Positions 10,280 through 22,849 are shown, counted from the first letter of the stretch. The stretch is DNA of 64,000 nucleotides from Sipunculus nudus (GCA_026874595.1 CM049316.1:75375676-75439675), one strand, 5' to 3'. A program made the numbers and translations. The notes: a model not told the origin generated them from the sequence alone.

Positions 10280-12840
10280 ATGGAAACCTCTTTGTATTAT
10301 GCTAAAACGTATGAGGCGTTAATCAGGAACTCGGACTGTAAAGAAACCACTGTGGACTGGATCAGACATAACATACCGGAAATATTAAGAGAAATGTCAG
10401 AGGCAGGAGCGGTCCAAGATGGAGGACAACTCCGGATTATCTCGATCGGCTCAGGACCAGGTTTGTGTGGCTGAATGGTTGTTTTCTCACTTTTTTATTT
10501 TCTTACACACCACAGTGATACATAATGTATCTGTGTATATTTTACGATATAATGTAGATTTCCAGGTTGTTCTTTTAAATACATTTCGTAAACATATACA
10601 ATTTATCTATGTTTAATATATTTGATTTCGTTTGCCATATTTCCTTATTTTATTAATTCGTTTATTGCATCCATTGAACTTTGCTTCAAATACTTGTACA
10701 ACATAACTAAAGTCTCAAAAGACTTTGCTGCATACTTGCGCTACAATAGTGTTTGTTTAAGCTATATTCACAAGTATGACTACTAATTATTACTAAAATG
10801 TCTTGAGACGAAACAACATTAAGCAAGATTATTATGATGAATTCGATAAAACGGAAAACCTTTTTACTCTTCAGTTTATGATAGTAATATCTACTAACTA
10901 CAACCAAGATCAACTGCAATATTTGAGGTACGTGACCTTATCCGTTCTATAAGGAAAACAGGCCCCTAACGGTTATAAAAGTATTCGGCCATTAGCAAAG
11001 GGAGCCATCTTGATAAATTGTAACATGGCCATACAGTCTCTATGTAAAACCCTCCCTGTCTCTCTGCAGACCCCGCCCCGGTGATTTAAGAGGCCACAGA
11101 GTTCACGCTTTTTTGCCTGCCTTTGTCAGCCCCTCAGTGCCCAGTTTACAGGAAAGAAATGCTATAGAGTGGCGCAAATACCCTGTGGACCAAAATGGAT
11201 TAGTGTACAGTAGTACGCTGTTATATATGTGACATCAAATAGACTGTTTGGTTTTGTCCTTCCATGCAAACACGGTATTAACAGCTACTCGCAAGGTCTT
11301 CAAAGGATCATCCCACTAATTCACCATATCAAAAAAAGATATTATAATCACCTTATGTACCCGAGCATTTAGTTCTTTTAACATCTATAATAACATATTT
11401 TCAGATAAACTGCTATAATTTTTACAGTTTCTGTGGTTTTAGGTGAGCCTGACGCCGCAATCTTGGATGAGATCATCAAGTTTAAGCTGCCGGTTCATTA
11501 CACTGCAGTTGATCCGAATGGTGTTCACATGAAGCAGTTTAAACTGAGAGTAGCCGGTGACATTAAATACGTAGGTGTAGAATTTGACTTACGGGAAATG
11601 ACAGCTGAAGAATATTTATCTGCCAATGCCTCAACTAAAAATTTCCACATGGTTTTCTTCATACATAGCTTGTATTACTTCTACGGTCGAGTAGGTGAGG
11701 TTTTGGAAGGTTTTTACAATTTGACAGCGAAAGATGGAAGTATAATTTCCATTACCAGTGAAAAAGGTGAGACATTACCAGTTATGTTTCCATAACTGAG
11801 TATCTGCGTTTGTGTGCTTTCTAGTTTCTGTTCCGAATGAAAACCTACTAAATCACTTATATCGGAAACCAATGGAAAACATCGTTTAAGTTGACCAACA
11901 ATGTTCTGCAACGTTTAAATTTGAATTTGCCATTTTATATTTTTCATATCATTTATTAAGTAATACTAATGTATTTTTTCATTTAGGTTTTTTAAGGAAA
12001 TACGAAGGGAAACTTCCAATGTCTGATATCGCATGGGGTCAGGACGTTGACATTGCACTTGAGCATAGGCATCTGACCTTCAAACGGACAGAGTTCCCGT
12101 TCCACATAGACATAGGTTGGGATGATAAATTGGAGGATGAAAACTCATATAAATCTTAATGGCTAAAGATCTGTACTGAGAAATATTATATCAGGTCGCA
12201 GTTCGATTATCTGTAATGTCATGGCTGAATATGGAGAGAATTATTATTGTGGACTTATTGTCGGGAGAGCATAATGACGCTTTTGTTCTGACAACTACCC
12301 GACATATGGAAGTAGAGCCACTGACGTTCTTGTCATTTTTTGTCAGGGCTACCAACGATCGTATCGTTACTTGTTAAACCATTGACGATCATGTCATTTT
12401 TGTCAGGGCCACCAGTGATCGTATTTTGACTTGTTAGGCCCATTGATGATCATGTCACCTTTTCTCAGAGCCATCCATGATAATACCATTTCTGGTTGGA
12501 GCCATAAACAATCGTTTAACTGCCAGAACGATCAATAATAATATTGTTTCTTGTCAGGGCCAACATTTATCATATGGGTAATAAGTAAATTGGCTTAAAT
12601 TATCTATGAACGCCAGTGTTCAGTTATATTTTGCATTTAATTTCAGGACCAATATTTGAATGCGGTTCGGAAGGGAATTTGCTTTTGGACTTTTTAACCC
12701 ACGTGCCTCATTTCCGTGAGATGTCAGAACCGGACTTCGTTAAGGAATTCCAGGAACAACTAAAAACTGCTTCAGCGAAGAAAGACAAGAAACTCTTTTA
12801 TCAATTCCCAACATTGGTACTAAGGGTTCATAAAAGGTAA
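10280..12840 (+). CDS. Histamine N-methyltransferase-like SAM-dependent methyltransferase, four coding exons (copy A, intact)
   Basis: Predicted exons are 10280-10460, 11443-11766, 11987-12115 and 12647-12840. They join in frame across GT/AG introns into 275 residues, close to the length of vertebrate HNMT (about 290). SAM-binding motif I, IISIGSGPGE, is at residues 53-62, an acidic post-motif AVDP at 82-85, and FIHSLYYF at 133-140 matches the region before the active-site Tyr pair. The C-terminal signature GSEGNLLLDFLTH (218-230) resembles the HNMT sequence GNENGDLLWDFLTE. The enzyme should be cytosolic and transfer a methyl group to a small amine. The Gln that contacts histamine in HNMT appears to be His here, so the substrate may differ. 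The ATG was chosen because the residues after it align with the HNMT N-terminus. The stop at 12838-12840 overlaps a possible donor (AG|GTAATA), so the mRNA could continue into exons at 14,726 and 15,221. Confidence 0.85.
10915..11285. other. Intron 1 segment present only in copy A
   Basis: About 370 bp inside intron 1 are missing from the copy-B intron, which passes directly to CTACTCGCAAGG at about 40,570. No inverted ends or coding content were noted. Confidence 0.5.
12290..12575. repeat. Intronic minisatellite of about 60 bp (copy A)
   Basis: Degenerate tandem units in intron 3 share GATCATGTCA, TTTTGTCAGGGCCACC and CTTGTTAGAGCCATT-like blocks. The same array occurs in the matching intron of copy B (41,930-42,260), so it predates the duplication. 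Confidence 0.75.
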
Positions 12841-13452
12841 TATACGATAACTCTCAATCGGTGCCAAATCCGAATAGGAGTCACAGACTTTACAGACATC
12901 GTAAGATTACAGTCAGTCGGTGGCAGTCCATGATAGCACTAATATAATTTACAGAATTGATATGAATCAATTTACTAGTAATTCCCAATGTTTAAAAAAT
13001 TTCATCAATATATGTGTTAGCAAAATTTTGAGATATTCACTTTTCTGGACTGCAAGCATTCTACATAGTATATTCGCTAGATAAATACGTTAAAATAATA
13101 AATCAATAATCATCTTTCATTTATACGAGTATTGTACGTGATGTAGCTTACTGATAATGTCACATACTGAAAGGTTCTGTTCAACAGTATAGACCTTATA
13201 GCTATGTGTGTGTGCAGGTGTCGATTCTACACATAGTGTTTCTAAAGGTGAGATTTTCATTACTGTTTAACTGTGAAATTGGGATTCATAGCATTTCTTA
13301 AAGACGTGAGAGTCTTTAACATTACCATCCCCGGATTCTCATTTTACGGACAAATCTACTCATTTAAACAAGTCATCTAAAAGTTTTCAAAAACACTGTA
13401 GCATGAATTATTTACATAATTATTACGAAGAGGCTTAAAATAACATAATACT

Positions 13453-13454
<2 letters not shown>

Positions 13455-13512
<58 letters not shown>
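13455..13512. repeat. (TA)n microsatellite
   Basis: A pure TA run immediately left of the second hammerhead-like motif. Confidence 0.95.
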
Positions 13513-13513
<1 letters not shown>

Positions 13514-14290
13514 CTCTGAAGAAAAACAACATTGTAAATTCACTACAGTCTGTTTCACGGGATGCGACCCGATCATAAGGTGAATGTTGTTAGAATGAAG
13601 CTAACGGCGTGATTTGAAAAGCCGAGACTTTACGAGATTACGAGATTATGATTATTGCGTATTGGGGGGGGGGGGTAACATTTAATGACTGACACTGATC
13701 CTATTGTCCTCGGGGGCACAATAGGATTGTGCGGGGTACACGTGCGATACTGGAACATAACAGGGCACAGAGGTTTATCGTGGTTTTAATGTTTATAATT
13801 AATACAAAGATATTTTACCAAGAACCCCATTAGCAAGTAAGCTGATATTTAATAGGGTCCTGGGTACAGTAACATTTCAGTAGTATACACATATGATACA
13901 AATATACAATACACATATACTATGAAAATATACAATTAAAAAGGCAAATATAAAATATAAAAAAGGAATATAAAAGGCAAATGAACTATACTCATACCAA
14001 GTGGTGCAGGTCTCCCAGCTGGAGGCCGTAAAGCCCCTTAGACTAGGATAAAGTAGAACTTTCCTGTCATCCAATGGACTCCACGAGCCAGCAGTGAGAG
14101 AGCAACCACCTGAACAGATGAGTCTGCCCAGCGGATGCCCGTGGGGGGGGGGGGATGAGCGAGCACGTAGAAATTAGTATGAATGCTATAATTTTAAAAA
14201 ATTCAGAGTGAATTTGTTTTGGTGGCGGCACTTATACAGAATTTCAGCTCTTGAGTTCAACAATGATCGAGGGGGGACCGTTGCATATAT
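13513..14290. mobile_element. Copy-A-specific insertion carrying a hammerhead-like end
   Basis: Copy B goes directly from the counterpart of about 13,440 to GTGTGATAGACTGCGTCTG at about 43,170, so this block is a one-copy insertion. It starts at the (TA)n tract, has the hammerhead motif at its left end, contains a short inverted repeat (ATCCTATTGT and ACAATAGGAT near 13,700-13,730), and ends in TA-rich sequence. A fragment of a Penelope-like element is the best guess. No reverse-transcriptase frame is visible. Confidence 0.6.
13525..13591 (-). ncRNA. Hammerhead ribozyme-like motif, copy 2 (core damaged)
   Basis: The layout and 67-nt length match the motif at 5577-5643. Distal stem I pairs 13585-13591 with 13525-13531, GAAA is at 13553-13556, stem III is ACA/TGT with a 3-nt GAC loop, and the cleavage triplet is a correct GTA (13544-13546). 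The catalytic core reads CTTATGA (13573-13579) instead of CTGATGA, so cleavage is probably lost. The stem II and stem I pairing is kept. Confidence 0.72.
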
Positions 14291-14725
14291 ATGCACATAT
14301 ATATATGTGTGTGATAGACTGCGTCTGTAAGCCTTTTTCTTACTTGGCTATGACGGATGATGTTTTTTAAAATAATACGTGTGACCCATTTCCATAATTA
14401 AGTGTGATTCGTACGGGGCCGTGTCTTATCCGTATTCATTGAGCCGGACACTGGGAAAATCAAACTTAATCCTCGACCTAATTGTGTTGAGCATTATATT
14501 TCGCGCCAAACACCTACGACATCTAAGCTTTGACAGTCACTCGATTAAAGTAATATAATTAGTTGTACTGAAATGTTAAGGAAATAATACATTACTTATG
14601 TTTTCAATGTATGTTATTTTATTATCTTTAATACAAGCGGGATTCAGTGTTCTGTAAGCTCTAATTTAAAATACCTGTTTCGTGTTCTAATTTCAATAGC
14701 AATAGCTAGTTCGTTTTCACCGCAG

Positions 14726-15371
14726 AATTGGCCAACCAGAGTCACTTGGGAGACATTTCTCTTACTGAGTGTACGCACTCTTATTTGCAGGTATGTTTTA
14801 CATTTTTATTATCACAATATTGTTTAACAGTGAATTGAAAGACTTTCTTCTCTTACTGTACTGTGCATTATTATTAATCCTAATTGTCATTATCTTGTAC
14901 AATTTACGCTTGAGATATTTTCTGTAAAAGAAACTGTTGGTAAGAATAATTGTCAGTCTTTCTGATCTGAGGCAAAATTAGACGTGTATGTCTTAACGGT
15001 TTCGTATAAGAATACCTGAGTCAATAATGTCGATTCACATATAATTTTAACTCGGTATTCATGACATTATAAATACCTTGATATGTGAGAAATCTTGTAT
15101 TTGCGTAAATACTGTATTGTATTATGTAATATGAATTAGTGTTCCCTATCTTTCCCTGTATATATGTTTAAAACAATGACTAAGCAGGCATTTCTAAGTG
15201 TACACAATCTTTATTTACAGAATAAATGCAGTGAATTTTCCAGAGCAGTTTTGTCCACTGAACTGAACCCATGACAGCCCAACACAACACCCTGAGGAGG
15301 GATCCCTGTTAAAATACATGTATTTTATATATATTTGCTTTTGTGTGTGTTCTTTTAACTGTTATTAATAA
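14726..15371 (+). other. Exon-like blocks downstream of the methyltransferase-like gene
   Basis: The block at 14726-14790 is preceded by TTTTCACCGCAG and followed by GTATGT. A second block starts at 15221 after TTTATTTACAG, and an AATAAA lies at 15366. Both blocks and their splice signals are conserved in copy B (about 43,577-43,637 and 43,797). If the donor-like AG|GTAATA at 12835-12842 is used, the protein would end in about 13 extra residues (IGQPESLGRHFSY) and the remaining exons would be 3' UTR. Otherwise they may belong to an unknown transcript. Confidence 0.45.
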
Positions 15372-16760
15372 ATTGCATATTACATAAAGGCCATTGATAC
15401 CATAGTAATATATGTGAGCTACGCTTTACAAAGAGAGACGGATCGATATATGGAGCGTTGGATTAGATGGATTATTTAGGCGAAGTGCAGTCCAGTATAT
15501 AATCAATACACGATATGTAGTATATGATAACTAAAGTGTATACCATCGGGCGTATTAGGTTTTCGCTTGATACATTAATCAGAACAATTCATCTGGGAAA
15601 ATAGCTATGTATTTGACGTTGTGATTCTTACTAAAGATACGCTATTAGTTGTAAGCTACAACCCATAATCATGGTGAATGCATTGAATTCATGATGTTGT
15701 ATAACATAGGAGCCAAAGAATATTATACACAACAATATATTTAAATGTGACATTTTAATATCCGAGTCAGATGTAACTTAGGGATTTCAAAATAGACGTC
15801 ACTTTCTTCTCTGTCACTGAAACACTCTGGAATAAGAAACCTGACGGAGTTCTCTGTCACTAAATCAATTTAGAATCATTGACTGTTATGCAGGTCCAGG
15901 GATACGCTGTCAAGTGTCAGGTTAATTGATAAAGAAATGGTACAACTGCATCGTCGCAGTTGAGAATCGTCTGCATATAAAAAAAATCACACGATACGAC
16001 ATAGATATGTTAAATAAGTATACAATGACTAATATACGCCAGAGTTTCTGTGCGAGATCGTTCTACACTATCACTGTCCATCCTAAAGACTTTTGGCTTG
16101 AACTAAACGTTTTGGTGTACAAAATAGGGATCAAGTGGTACATATACATGTGATAAGTCGAAATTTTATTCCCATCGTTTGCAATTACATAGCTGTCAGA
16201 GTTACGCTTCTACTGTACTCTTGTAATATATAAATATCCGTTCACGTACATGTATCATATTTGTTGCCTGTATCAAATAAACGTATACGCCATGGGTAAA
16301 AAAATACCCCCATTGAATATACATATTCTGAGATTTCGCCCATTATTGAAAAAATACAGGTTAATCAGGAAGGTATTTGAGAAGCAAATATAAGGATCAC
16401 TTACTATGGAGATTTATAAGTGAAATGACGGTGGCTATTATTTTGCAGTGAACTAATAAAATCAGTTGTTACCAGACCCTTGCAGAATTCTTTTGTCGAG
16501 TCAAATACCAATACGACCCGAGCTATATTAGTACCACAATCTGTAGCGAGGATGATAATGTAAGGGTGCCAGCAGAGAATATCATAGTTTTTGACAGTTA
16601 TCCAGGCGCCATTTGTCGGCGTTTTAGCCCCATTGTTCCCATCACTATGACACAGCAATGATAGCTGATACAAAGACATGAAAGTGGACAACAACCATAT
16701 GTCACACACACCTACGCTTCTTATAATTATTCTGTGTGCTGTTCATGTCAGGACACTTAC
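15372..16760. other. Right end of duplication copy A
   Basis: Non-coding, collinear with copy B to about 46,360, where similarity stops. At about 15,497 it holds the empty site of the 982-bp element inserted in copy B. A minus-strand open frame at 16,404-16,709 starts with a hydrophobic segment, but its copy-B counterpart is broken and no family is recognised. Confidence 0.55.
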
Positions 16761-17067
16761 ACACAAGCCTCAGATAAAAAAAAAATTCCACCTGGGCTGA
16801 TGCAGGTTTAAACCAGTCTGTAATCTGGCCCACCACACCGAGACACCTTTTCAACGTTCATCATGAAATTTTGTGTCTGTCAATGGAATGCAAATGTTAG
16901 CTTTGTGCCGGCCTGCATAAGCCAAAATTATCGGGAGTCCCATCTAAGTATAGAGCAGACTAAGTGGAGATGATATGTGTGTAATTTTATAAGGTTTTGG
17001 AAATGAATCTTTTTCGTATTTTATGTAATAATCATGTCATTATATGATTAGAAATCGTGTCACTATG

Positions 17068-17073
17068 AATATA

Positions 17074-17139
<66 letters not shown>
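17068..17139. repeat. (TA)n microsatellite
   Basis: A TA run of about 70 bp in the unique region just right of copy A. Confidence 0.95.
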
Positions 17140-17141
<2 letters not shown>

Positions 17142-17689
17142 CGAAATGTAAGCCTCAGTTATCAGCGGGCAGTTTACGGGTTCGTTTCTGGCAGCCGGTT
17201 ATGGTCATTGCCTCATAAAAGATTCTGACGGTTACTCAAAAAGATCGCAGGGTACTATATTCGTGGCAATTATGACACGATCGGTATATCAATCGTTAAT
17301 ATTTTGATGAAAAGTCGGGAACAACGCCTGCATTCCCATGCCGACAAATTTTATCATTGTGGTGAACAATTAAGTGTCAAATTGATAATAATACTAATAT
17401 TTATTCATTTAATACCGCGGTAATTTTCTGCAATCAGTGCTGCTGAGTCCCGCCATTACAGAGGAAGATGAAACATATAATGATAAAAATTTAAGAAGCA
17501 GTTTAGAAAGATAAAATAACTATTTGCATTGAGATAAAACAAATAAAATATGATGGTTGGATAGCCTATAAATTGCAGCTAAAAGTTCACGATGTTTGAA
17601 TTATAAATATAACATAATGTAGGCTAAGTCTGTAAAAAGCATAGTATAAATTGAAAAAAAAAGGCAGTCGGAAAAAGAAAGCTTTTCAT

Positions 17690-18290
17690 TAATAACTATC
17701 ACAAATGCGGTTTTCTAAGGGTAACTCGTTCCATAATTTTGGCGCAGCCACTGAAAAAGAACGATCACCATATATTCACGTATGAGCAGCTGGTTGACAC
17801 AGAAGATGCTGGTCACCAGAGCGTAAACTACGTGATGGCTGATATGGTCGCACATGCTCAGCAAGGTAGCTTGAAGCACTACCGTCAACACATCTGTTCC
17901 TGAGACAAAGCACTTTGCAGCTTATATTCTGTGGCACATGCAGCCACTTGAGTTGCTGTAGGATGTCTGAGATGCTATCTCGTTTACTTTTCCTTACTAC
18001 AAACCTGGCTGCAGTGTTGAGCTCACGCTGAAGCTTCTTCGTAACTGATGTGGAAGGTATTTATTCTAGAGTGAGTTATAGGTATCATACCTAGATGTAA
18101 CAAAGGCGTGCACGAGTTTCTCAGTTGCTTCTCAGGTAAGCATGTGTCTGGTGGCAGCTATGTTGTGCAGATGGAAATAGCAGGATTTGCACACAGACTT
18201 TCATGCTCCTCAATCGTGGCTGCCTGGTCAAACCTAATACTAAGATTTCTCATGGTTGCACTTGCTGTGAGAGAGCAACCACTAACTAGT
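17690..18290 (-). pseudogene. Non-LTR retrotransposon reverse-transcriptase C-terminal remnant (CR1/L2-like)
   Basis: Minus-strand reading gives the typical end of a CR1/L2-type reverse transcriptase. First comes LSIRFDQAATIEEH (an LG-FD---TM--H-like motif), then KKLQRELNTAARFV and DILQQLKWLHVP, then YLAEHVRPYQPSRSLRS, and finally RSFSVAAPKLWNELPLENR. At least one in-frame stop (near HLLCQPAAHT) and several frame changes show that it is dead. It is 5' truncated, as usual for LINE copies. Confidence 0.85.
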
Positions 18291-18639
18291 GGTGGGCTTT
18301 ACTCTCGGTGTTGTCACCTTTTAGCTTCAGTTTATTTCTCATCATCCATTCACCAACTTTATTGATACACAACTGAACTGAGGCCATAGATGATTCAGTC
18401 GTTTGACAAAAATTAATCGATGGTTATAGGAATAACACAACCTATACAGGATATCTTAAACTGATAATTCTAACTTTTATTTTAATTTTGAAAAAAAATC
18501 ATAGGAAGTTTATCGGTTATTTAAATCCAGTATTTATGTTAACTTAAATAACAGGAAAAGGGAACTTACAAATTTATGTGTGCCCCCCCCCCCCCCAAAA
18601 AAAAACTGTTTATCAACTTTTACTGAAAACCCTCTCGTC

Positions 18640-19330
18640 GAGTTATCTGATATATTTATTGATTATTTGAATATGCTAATCTACTACTACTAATAATAAT
18701 AGTTATACTTACAATAAAATAATAATAATATAAGGTTAAAATAATAAAAATAATAAAAAATATAATAATAATAAAGTAATAATAATGATAATAATAATGA
18801 TAATACTTTTGATATTAATATTACAAGGTAATGATACTAATTATAATAAAAATAATAATAACTAATATACTAGGGCTACCACTTATACTACTTCACCACC
18901 AATACGTGCAACATGCAACAACAACTGCTCTACGTACAAGCACTGCTCTGACTAATCATAATATTAAAAAAAAACTTCATTTTGTGTTTAGGTCGGGATG
19001 TTATTAGTTAACGTTACTGTATTTTAATTTATTATATTAACTTTGCATATGGCTCAAGTATGCTATATTGTATTAACTCTATTAACTCTTTTATATTATT
19101 ATGTATTATATTATATTATGTTATATTATATTGTAAAATATTAAATTATATTATATGTATATATTGTATATAATCCTATCATATTTTAATATTATATTTA
19201 TGTTAAATATGATTATAATATTCGGTTTTATTAGACTTTTCGATCGTTCGAGAGAGAACATTACAATATTAAGATTTGAGCACTATCAAATTAGATTAAA
19301 ATCCAGCTTTAGTTATTTTAAAAAAAACAC
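18640..19330. repeat. Dispersed AT-rich repeat with (AAT)n block, copy 1
   Basis: An (AAT)n array is followed by a stretch with CTACTTCACCACC, CAACAACTGCT and ACTAATCATAATATT. After TATAT-rich sequence comes GAGAGAACATTA then GATTTGAGCACTAT. The same blocks occur in the same order at 50,250-51,475, so this is an interspersed repeat and not simple low-complexity drift. Confidence 0.7.
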
Positions 19331-20425
19331 CTGAAGCTAATTTAATCAATCAGTATACATAATTAAGAAATGAATAAGGCAAATCATGGATAATAAATGT
19401 GTAATTTAGAATTATGAATTTATTATTTTGCAAATTCATAAAAGATAATTCTTGGTAAAAAAAACACACATACTTGTACACAATGTGATGTTATCTGAAC
19501 AAATTATGGATAAATGTTGATGCAATTTAGAATTGTAAATCAACTTATATATTCAGATATTTATGTTATGTATTTAATTATTAACTTGAAAAAATGGATG
19601 TAATAAAATATTAGGATCTATTGCAAATATTATTTTCCTGCCTCAGTAGAGTGGGAAATAAAGTGATTGACTTTGATTTTCCATTTCTCTGCTTATTTTT
19701 TAATACTTAATATATATGAATTAACTATTTTTCTCTGAGCACTGATGGATTAAAGTTCATATCCTGTATGTATATACAGAGGTGTTGTAATCCCCCGCCC
19801 CTTTGCTCATAAGAAAAACCCCTCCACCCCTACCCCCACCCCCACCCCCTTTTGTAAACTGCTGAACTGTTATTCAAAAAGCCAACAAATGATCATGATA
19901 ATAGTATTAATCTTATATCCAGAAAACTCCTCAAATGCTTCAGTTTAAACATTAGGAAACACAAGGTCAGATCATAAAAGATTATTCTTTTAAAATATTT
20001 TCCATTTAATCTTAGTTGCAGCTGACCCTTCAGAGAGATCAGAGATTATCGTCTGGACAAGTAATGAGCAAATGAAGATTGTGCTTCTTAGCTGAATCTT
20101 TAGGTTGATGTTTCCAAAGTTTGCATTTAAAATACGTTACAGATATTGTAAATGTAACAGGGAGTCGTAAACCTATAATCTCTATTTTGACAAGTTTCAA
20201 ATAATTTCAACGTGAAATAAGAATTCTAAAGAAGGAAACTTAATATTGAAAATTTATTGTGTGGCCATTAGCACCTTTAAAATTAGGTAGAGGTATCAGT
20301 TTGTTATATAAAACTGTGAAAAAAGTATTCATTCAATGTGTGAGATAATCATATATAGTACAGGAAAGGCTATGCTGAAACACTTTTCACTATTTGTTTG
20401 TAGAACAATTGGTTCACTAGGATTT
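19331..20425. other. AT-rich intergenic sequence
   Basis: No gene or clear repeat was recognised. A C-rich run lies at about 19,790-19,850. Confidence 0.5.
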
Positions 20426-21070
20426 TTTAAGCTCAGCTGATTTTAAATCATGCTGTGCTATAGCGGTGGGTCGTTGTCCGTCTTCCTTCCGTCTGTCCAT
20501 CCGGCCGTCCATCCATCAACGAACAAATCGTCACCGTAAGGGCCAGAATCATGAACTCTATGAAGTCTTAGAGGGTCAAAAAGATCTCCTGGCAAACCTG
20601 AAATTAGGTCATAGCGAACTATATTCTCCGAGTTACGGGGTGTGCTTGCAATCCCCCCCCCCCCCCAAAGAATTTATTCTTATAGCAAAATTATCATCCC
20701 AAACCTTCCATCTTTCACATTTGACTCACCTACCAACAAAACCATAATTATTTCGAGGTCACAAGGTCAAAGGTCAAGGTCACAGACCCACTTCTTTAAA
20801 AAGGTTGTGGATTCATTTTATGCTAGACGTTTCATTTCAAACCTTTCAGCATTGCCATATCACTTCTGTGCCCACAGGGGAAAAAACTGTCGATTCTGAG
20901 GTCAAAGATCAGGTTCACAGCACCAACTTTATGCGTCGAGTCATTTTAAGACCATCTTTTCAACCTGTACCTGCCATCCATCATATATGGCTTACTTACC
21001 AATAAGGGAAGAACCCTATTGATGTTGAGGTACAAAGGTCAGAGGTCAGCTGAGGTTTAGTTACTGATTT
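20426..21070. repeat. Interspersed repeat with CCGTCCATCC-rich start and GGTCAAGGTCAC tracts
   Basis: It begins near AGCTCAGCTGATTTT and CTATAGCGGTGGGTCG, followed by CCGTC/CCATC repeats and then GAGGTCAAAGGTC-type blocks and GGTCAGAGGTCAG. Related starts appear near 27,085 and 35,235. It looks like a multi-copy non-coding mobile repeat. Open frames in it lack protein features. Confidence 0.5.
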
Positions 21071-21161
21071 ACAAGATAATGATACTTTGTACCTGGATTT
21101 AGGATGGCTTTAATTGTTTTACATGTCCCTAGTGATGCTTCCTGCATTTCTTTTCTTTCAG

Positions 21162-21203
21162 GTTTGCAGTTAACCTACCCTGCTGACCCCACTAAAAAGC
21201 AAG
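21162..21203 (+). other. Isolated exon-like block
   Basis: A long pyrimidine tract ending in TTTCTTTCAG is followed by 42 open bases and then a GTGATA donor-like site. No partner exon was found, so this may be chance. Confidence 0.2.
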
Positions 21204-21544
21204 GTGATAATTAAAAAAAATATTGGACGTACACTTTTTACATTGCATGTCCATAAATCTGATATGCAAGCTCACCAACCTGGTCATGCCTTTTGATTTT
21301 TTTTGGACTTTCATTACTGTAACCTTCTTTGCATCCATTGCCATAGTTTGGTCTCTTATCGGAGGATGCGTGGTCAGGTAGCCACCTTAGAAATCCTTTT
21401 GTCAGTGCAGTTTATGTGATTACTTTTATAATGTTTGTCCTTTTTCGTTTTTAGACCTGTCAGAAATCACTTATGGCCACCAGTAGCCATATTTTAATTC
21501 CATTCGAACATTCTGTTAAAGTGGGACGTATATTAATGTTAACT

Positions 21545-21938
21545 GACGGCGTTGTTCTCGTTATATCGCCCATGTTTACTGCAGCCCAGCTATAGCTGAA
21601 GCGTCATTAGCAAAGACAGCTACACACACGTTTCACACAAATATGAAAATACACACTTATGGTGTACAATCTTACGATTGATCTAATATTTACATTAAAT
21701 ACATTAAGTACTACCGGTGAAAAATCAGACATTAGACACCATGGAGGTCTCAGGGAACTAACGAGCTGTTCCGAAGTCATCCCGAAGGGGGGTTTCTCGC
21801 GCTGTAACAATTAGCGCCGGGCTTATCAGCGGCATCTTTTTGTGCCTTGGAGCAGCGAATTTTATGACCCCCGTCAGCAACATACGACACGGCCAGACTC
21901 TCACTTGATACTCCAGTCCTGTAGACTCCTTGCTAGGA
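21545..21938. mobile_element. Truncated copy of the CAAGGAG-ended inverted-repeat element
   Basis: It is similar to the right part of the element at 44,117-45,098, from ACGGCGTTGTTCTCG through GCGCCGGGCTTATCAGCGGC to the shared terminus ACTCCTTG. The left part and left inverted end are missing. Confidence 0.75.
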
Positions 21939-22480
21939 AATATTCAAGTAAGCCTGATATACCATTAAGATCACAGGTTCTTCCAAGGAAATGTGCATGT
22001 GTACTTGATGACTTAATTGTATACGAGAATATCCCCATACAAAGAAAAGAAAAAAGTGCTGAACACTGTCATGATAATTAGTCCTTCGTTAATTTCCTCG
22101 CCTTACGTTTCATGATAACTGCATTCAAATCAAGTGTCAAGATTTTTTTACCACAGTATTGAATTCTCTAATTTACAAGTTATATACACTTTATATACCA
22201 CACGATTTTTTTCGATTTTAGGTACAACAAGTAGGTACATTTGTAAGTAATATTGCCATATTATATGTTTAAATTTAACTGTTCTGCATAATTTTTTGTC
22301 ACACAAAATTTAATGTGACAGAGAATGTTTAAAATTAATAGTTTATATAAATATACATATAAATTACATATAACATATGTTAACATTATAAACATATAAC
22401 AAATATATAACAAATGTTAAAATTATTAGAAAGACGTTGGTTTTGTACGTTATAATTATTTTGCGCTAGCTTAAACATAA
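21939..22480. other. AT-rich intergenic sequence
   Basis: Nothing recognisable beyond the AT-rich composition. Confidence 0.5.
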
Positions 22481-22489
22481 TAACAATGT

Positions 22490-22745
22490 GGTATGGGACA
22501 TTTCATAGATATTTGGGAACCACGGGAACTAAAACGACTTCTAGATACACTTGCAGACCATGTCCGATTTTGCAAAATGTCTTTCTTGGAAATTGGGCCT
22601 GTCGTAACCATATTTAATTTCAAGGGAAAGAGGACAGTTCCCGGAAATGACCAACTCACGCTGAAACCACATGTAAGAGTCACCAGAAGTACCAGCCAGG
22701 ATAGGTCGAGAGTGGCAACATTGTACGGAACCGTGGACATGTGAG
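22490..22745. repeat. Short interspersed repeat related to 33,830-33,910
   Basis: It shares CAAAATGTCTTTCT-GGAAATTGGGCCTG and CCATATTTA with the sequence just right of the 140-bp palindrome in copy B. Open frames on both strands lack family features. Confidence 0.5.
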
Positions 22746-22849
22746 CGACATAAGGGTGCTCTCTGATTTAAACCCTGCGGCAATACCCTTCGTAAACAAA
22801 AAGAAAGTACTGATATTCTAGTTGTGACACAACAGATAGCCAGTTTATA

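Noticed and set aside
16404-16709. 101-codon minus-strand frame with a hydrophobic start
   Set aside because: The counterpart in copy B (about 46,010-46,290) is broken by stops and no family is recognised, so a gene is not supported.
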